A DNA stretch of 6,149 bases from an uncultured Actinomycetes bacterium. Lineage in GTDB: Bacteria > Actinomycetota > Actinomycetes > Mycobacteriales > Mycobacteriaceae. Positions within the stretch are counted from its first letter, which is position 1. Every line of letters begins with the position of its first letter. Under the pieces are notes generated by a model. The model was not told the DNA's origin and ran no database searches. It saw only the letters and a program-made list of their open reading frames with translations. Both the position numbers and the translations under genes were made by a program. Location of the stretch: positions 1-6,149 of the forward strand of contig CAIWCQ010000104.1 of assembly GCA_903911165.1 (NCBI GenBank). Reading direction: 5' to 3'. Below are positions 4,703-6,149 of the stretch, one piece after another.

Positions 4703-6149
4703 ATGAGCGAAACCATTCACACTTTCACGCCTGCGGCACTGCCCGACTCCGCCGCGGCGATTGTGATCGATCACGAACACAGCCGGACCGCGTTGAGTTC
4801 GGACGCGCTGCGGCGCGGGATCGAGGACCACCTGCGCTACTCGCTGGGCCGCCCCGACGCGCTCCTGGAGCAGCAGCACTACTATCACGCTCTGGCCTTG
4901 GCGGTGCGCGACCGCATGCAGGACCGGTGGGTGAAGACCACCGAGACCTACCTGCGGGAGTCCTCGAAGGTGGCGTGTTACCTGTCGGCGGAGTTTCTGC
5001 TCGGGCCACACCTGGGCAACAACCTGCTCAACCTGGACGTCGAGGACGAGGCGCGGGCCGCCCTAGCCGCGCTGGGCCAGGACTTAGACGAGGTGCTCGC
5101 CTGCGAACAGGAGCCGGGCCTGGGCAATGGAGGCCTCGGCCGGCTCGCGGCGTGCTACTTGGAATCGCTGGCCACGCTGGAGCGGCCGGCCATCGGTTAC
5201 GGCATTCGCTACGAATTCGGCATCTTCGACCAGGAGATTCACGACGGCTGGCAGGTCGAAACCACCGACAACTGGCTGGACGACGGCAACCCGTGGGAGA
5301 TCGCCAAGCCGGAGGTCAATTACCGAGTGGGGTGGGGCGGTCACACCGAGTATTACCGCGACGATGACGGCGTCGAACGGGTGCGCTGGGTCCCGGAACG
5401 GTCGATCAAGGGCGTGTACTACGGAACCCCTATTCAGGGCTACGGCGTGAACACCTGCAACACCCTGACGCTGTGGAGTGCTCGCGCGATGAAAGAACTC
5501 GCCCTCGATGCCTTCAACGCCGGGGACTACTACCGCGCCGTCGAGGACGAAGTGGCCGCCGAGACGGTCACCAAGGTGCTCTACCCCAACGACGAACCTG
5601 AGGTCGGAAAGCAGTTGCGGCTGCTTCAGCAGTATTTCTTCGTGTCGTGCTCGCTGCAGGACATTTTGCGCCTCATCGAGGACCTCGCGGGCAGCCATGT
5701 GCGAACGCTTCCCGATCGGGTGGCCGTCCAACTCAACGACACCCACCCCTCGATCGCCGTCGCCGAACTAATGCGACTGCTGATGGACGACCGCGGGCTG
5801 GGTTGGGACGAGTCCTGGCAGATCACGGTGGCAACCATGGGCTACACCAACCACACCCTGCTGCCCGAGGCGTTGGAGACCTGGCCGCTGGCGATGTTCC
5901 AGCGATTCCTGCCGCGACACCTGGAGATCATCTACGAGATCAACCGTCACTTCCTCGACGAGGTGCGCACCCGCTTCCCCGGTGATGAGGCGCGGGTGCG
6001 TCGGATGTCGATCATCGGCGAGGACGGCAACAAGAACGTCCGCATGGCTCACCTGGCCACCGTCGGCAGCCACGCCGTCAACGGGGTCGCGGCGATGCAT
6101 TCCGAACTGGTGAAGACCACAATTCTCAAGGACTTCTACGAGATGTGGC
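4703..6149 (+). CDS. glgP: Glycogen/alpha-glucan phosphorylase, N-terminal 482 residues (cut by the right edge)
   Basis: The enzyme releases glucose-1-phosphate from the non-reducing ends of alpha-1,4-glucans using phosphate and a PLP cofactor, in the cytoplasm (GT35 family). Hallmarks in order: ACYLSAEFLLG (91-101), the glycine-rich EPGLGNGGLGRLAACYLES (137-155), IGYGIRYEFGIFDQEI (164-179), YGTPIQGY (240-247), NTLTLWSA (253-260), LYPNDEPEVGKQLRLLQQYF (293-312), VQLNDTHPSIAVAELMR (342-358), YTNHTLLPEALETWP (381-395, active-site His384) and the start of the DGNKNVRMAHLATVGSHAVNG block (441-461). The PLP-binding lysine region lies in the missing C-terminal half; full-length proteins are about 800-850 residues. 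The gene is separated from the upstream lipoprotein gene by 101 bases with a hairpin, so it probably has its own promoter. In M. tuberculosis glgP lies beside glgE; here its left neighbour is unrelated. Confidence 0.96.
   Translation, partial: MSETIHTFTPAALPDSAAAIVIDHEHSRTALSSDALRRGIEDHLRYSLGRPDALLEQQHYYHALALAVRDRMQDRWVKTTETYLRESSKVACYLSAEFLLGPHLGNNLLNLDVEDEARAALAALGQDLDEVLACEQEPGLGNGGLGRLAACYLESLATLERPAIGYGIRYEFGIFDQEIHDGWQVETTDNWLDDGNPWEIAKPEVNYRVGWGGHTEYYRDDDGVERVRWVPERSIKGVYYGTPIQGYGVNTCNTLTLWSARAMKELALDAFNAGDYYRAVEDEVAAETVTKVLYPNDEPEVGKQLRLLQQYFFVSCSLQDILRLIEDLAGSHVRTLPDRVAVQLNDTHPSIAVAELMRLLMDDRGLGWDESWQITVATMGYTNHTLLPEALETWPLAMFQRFLPRHLEIIYEINRHFLDEVRTRFPGDEARVRRMSIIGEDGNKNVRMAHLATVGSHAVNGVAAMHSELVKTTILKDFYEMW

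Overview
The window is GC-rich DNA with GTG starts, four-base gene overlaps and actinobacterial protein families. An MMPL exporter, a type VII (ESX) secretion-like pair and an LppJ-like lipoprotein together point to Mycobacterium or a close relative. The exact species cannot be read from the sequence. There are six protein-coding genes. The first and last run off the window edges. No rRNA, tRNA, CRISPR array, insertion sequence or origin was seen, and no gene-free stretch is longer than about 100 bases.

Left part, minus strand: a two-gene unit reads leftward from about 1899. It encodes an exported histidine-phosphatase-superfamily protein (841-1899) and, 4 bases further on, the N-terminal third of an MMPL/RND-type membrane transporter (836 to the left edge). 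A TANNNT -10 element lies 6 bases before the phosphatase GTG and no Shine-Dalgarno is visible, so a leaderless transcript is likely.

Middle, plus strand: a compact three-gene operon starts at about 2000, divergent from the first unit across a 100-base control region. Its genes are a small WXG protein ending in an F-x-x-x-D motif, a 590-residue alpha/beta hydrolase of DUF1023 (PF06259) type with its own N-terminal WXG helical region, and a small LppJ-like lipoprotein. The genes overlap by GTGA and ATGA, so translation is probably coupled. From memory, the order matches the M. tuberculosis Rv2078-Rv2079-lppJ (Rv2080) neighbourhood. The likely reading is a type VII secretion substrate pair in which one partner carries an enzyme, followed by a cell-envelope lipoprotein. 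The biochemical role is not known to me.

Right part, plus strand: a strong hairpin spans the lipoprotein stop codon. After it come a probable extended -10 promoter and a good ribosome binding site, then the first 482 codons of glgP (glycogen/alpha-glucan phosphorylase), cut by the right edge. It is housekeeping carbohydrate metabolism with no evident functional link to its neighbours.

The most interesting part is the middle operon. Its components belong to recognised families, but the job of the ensemble is, as far as I know, uncharacterised.
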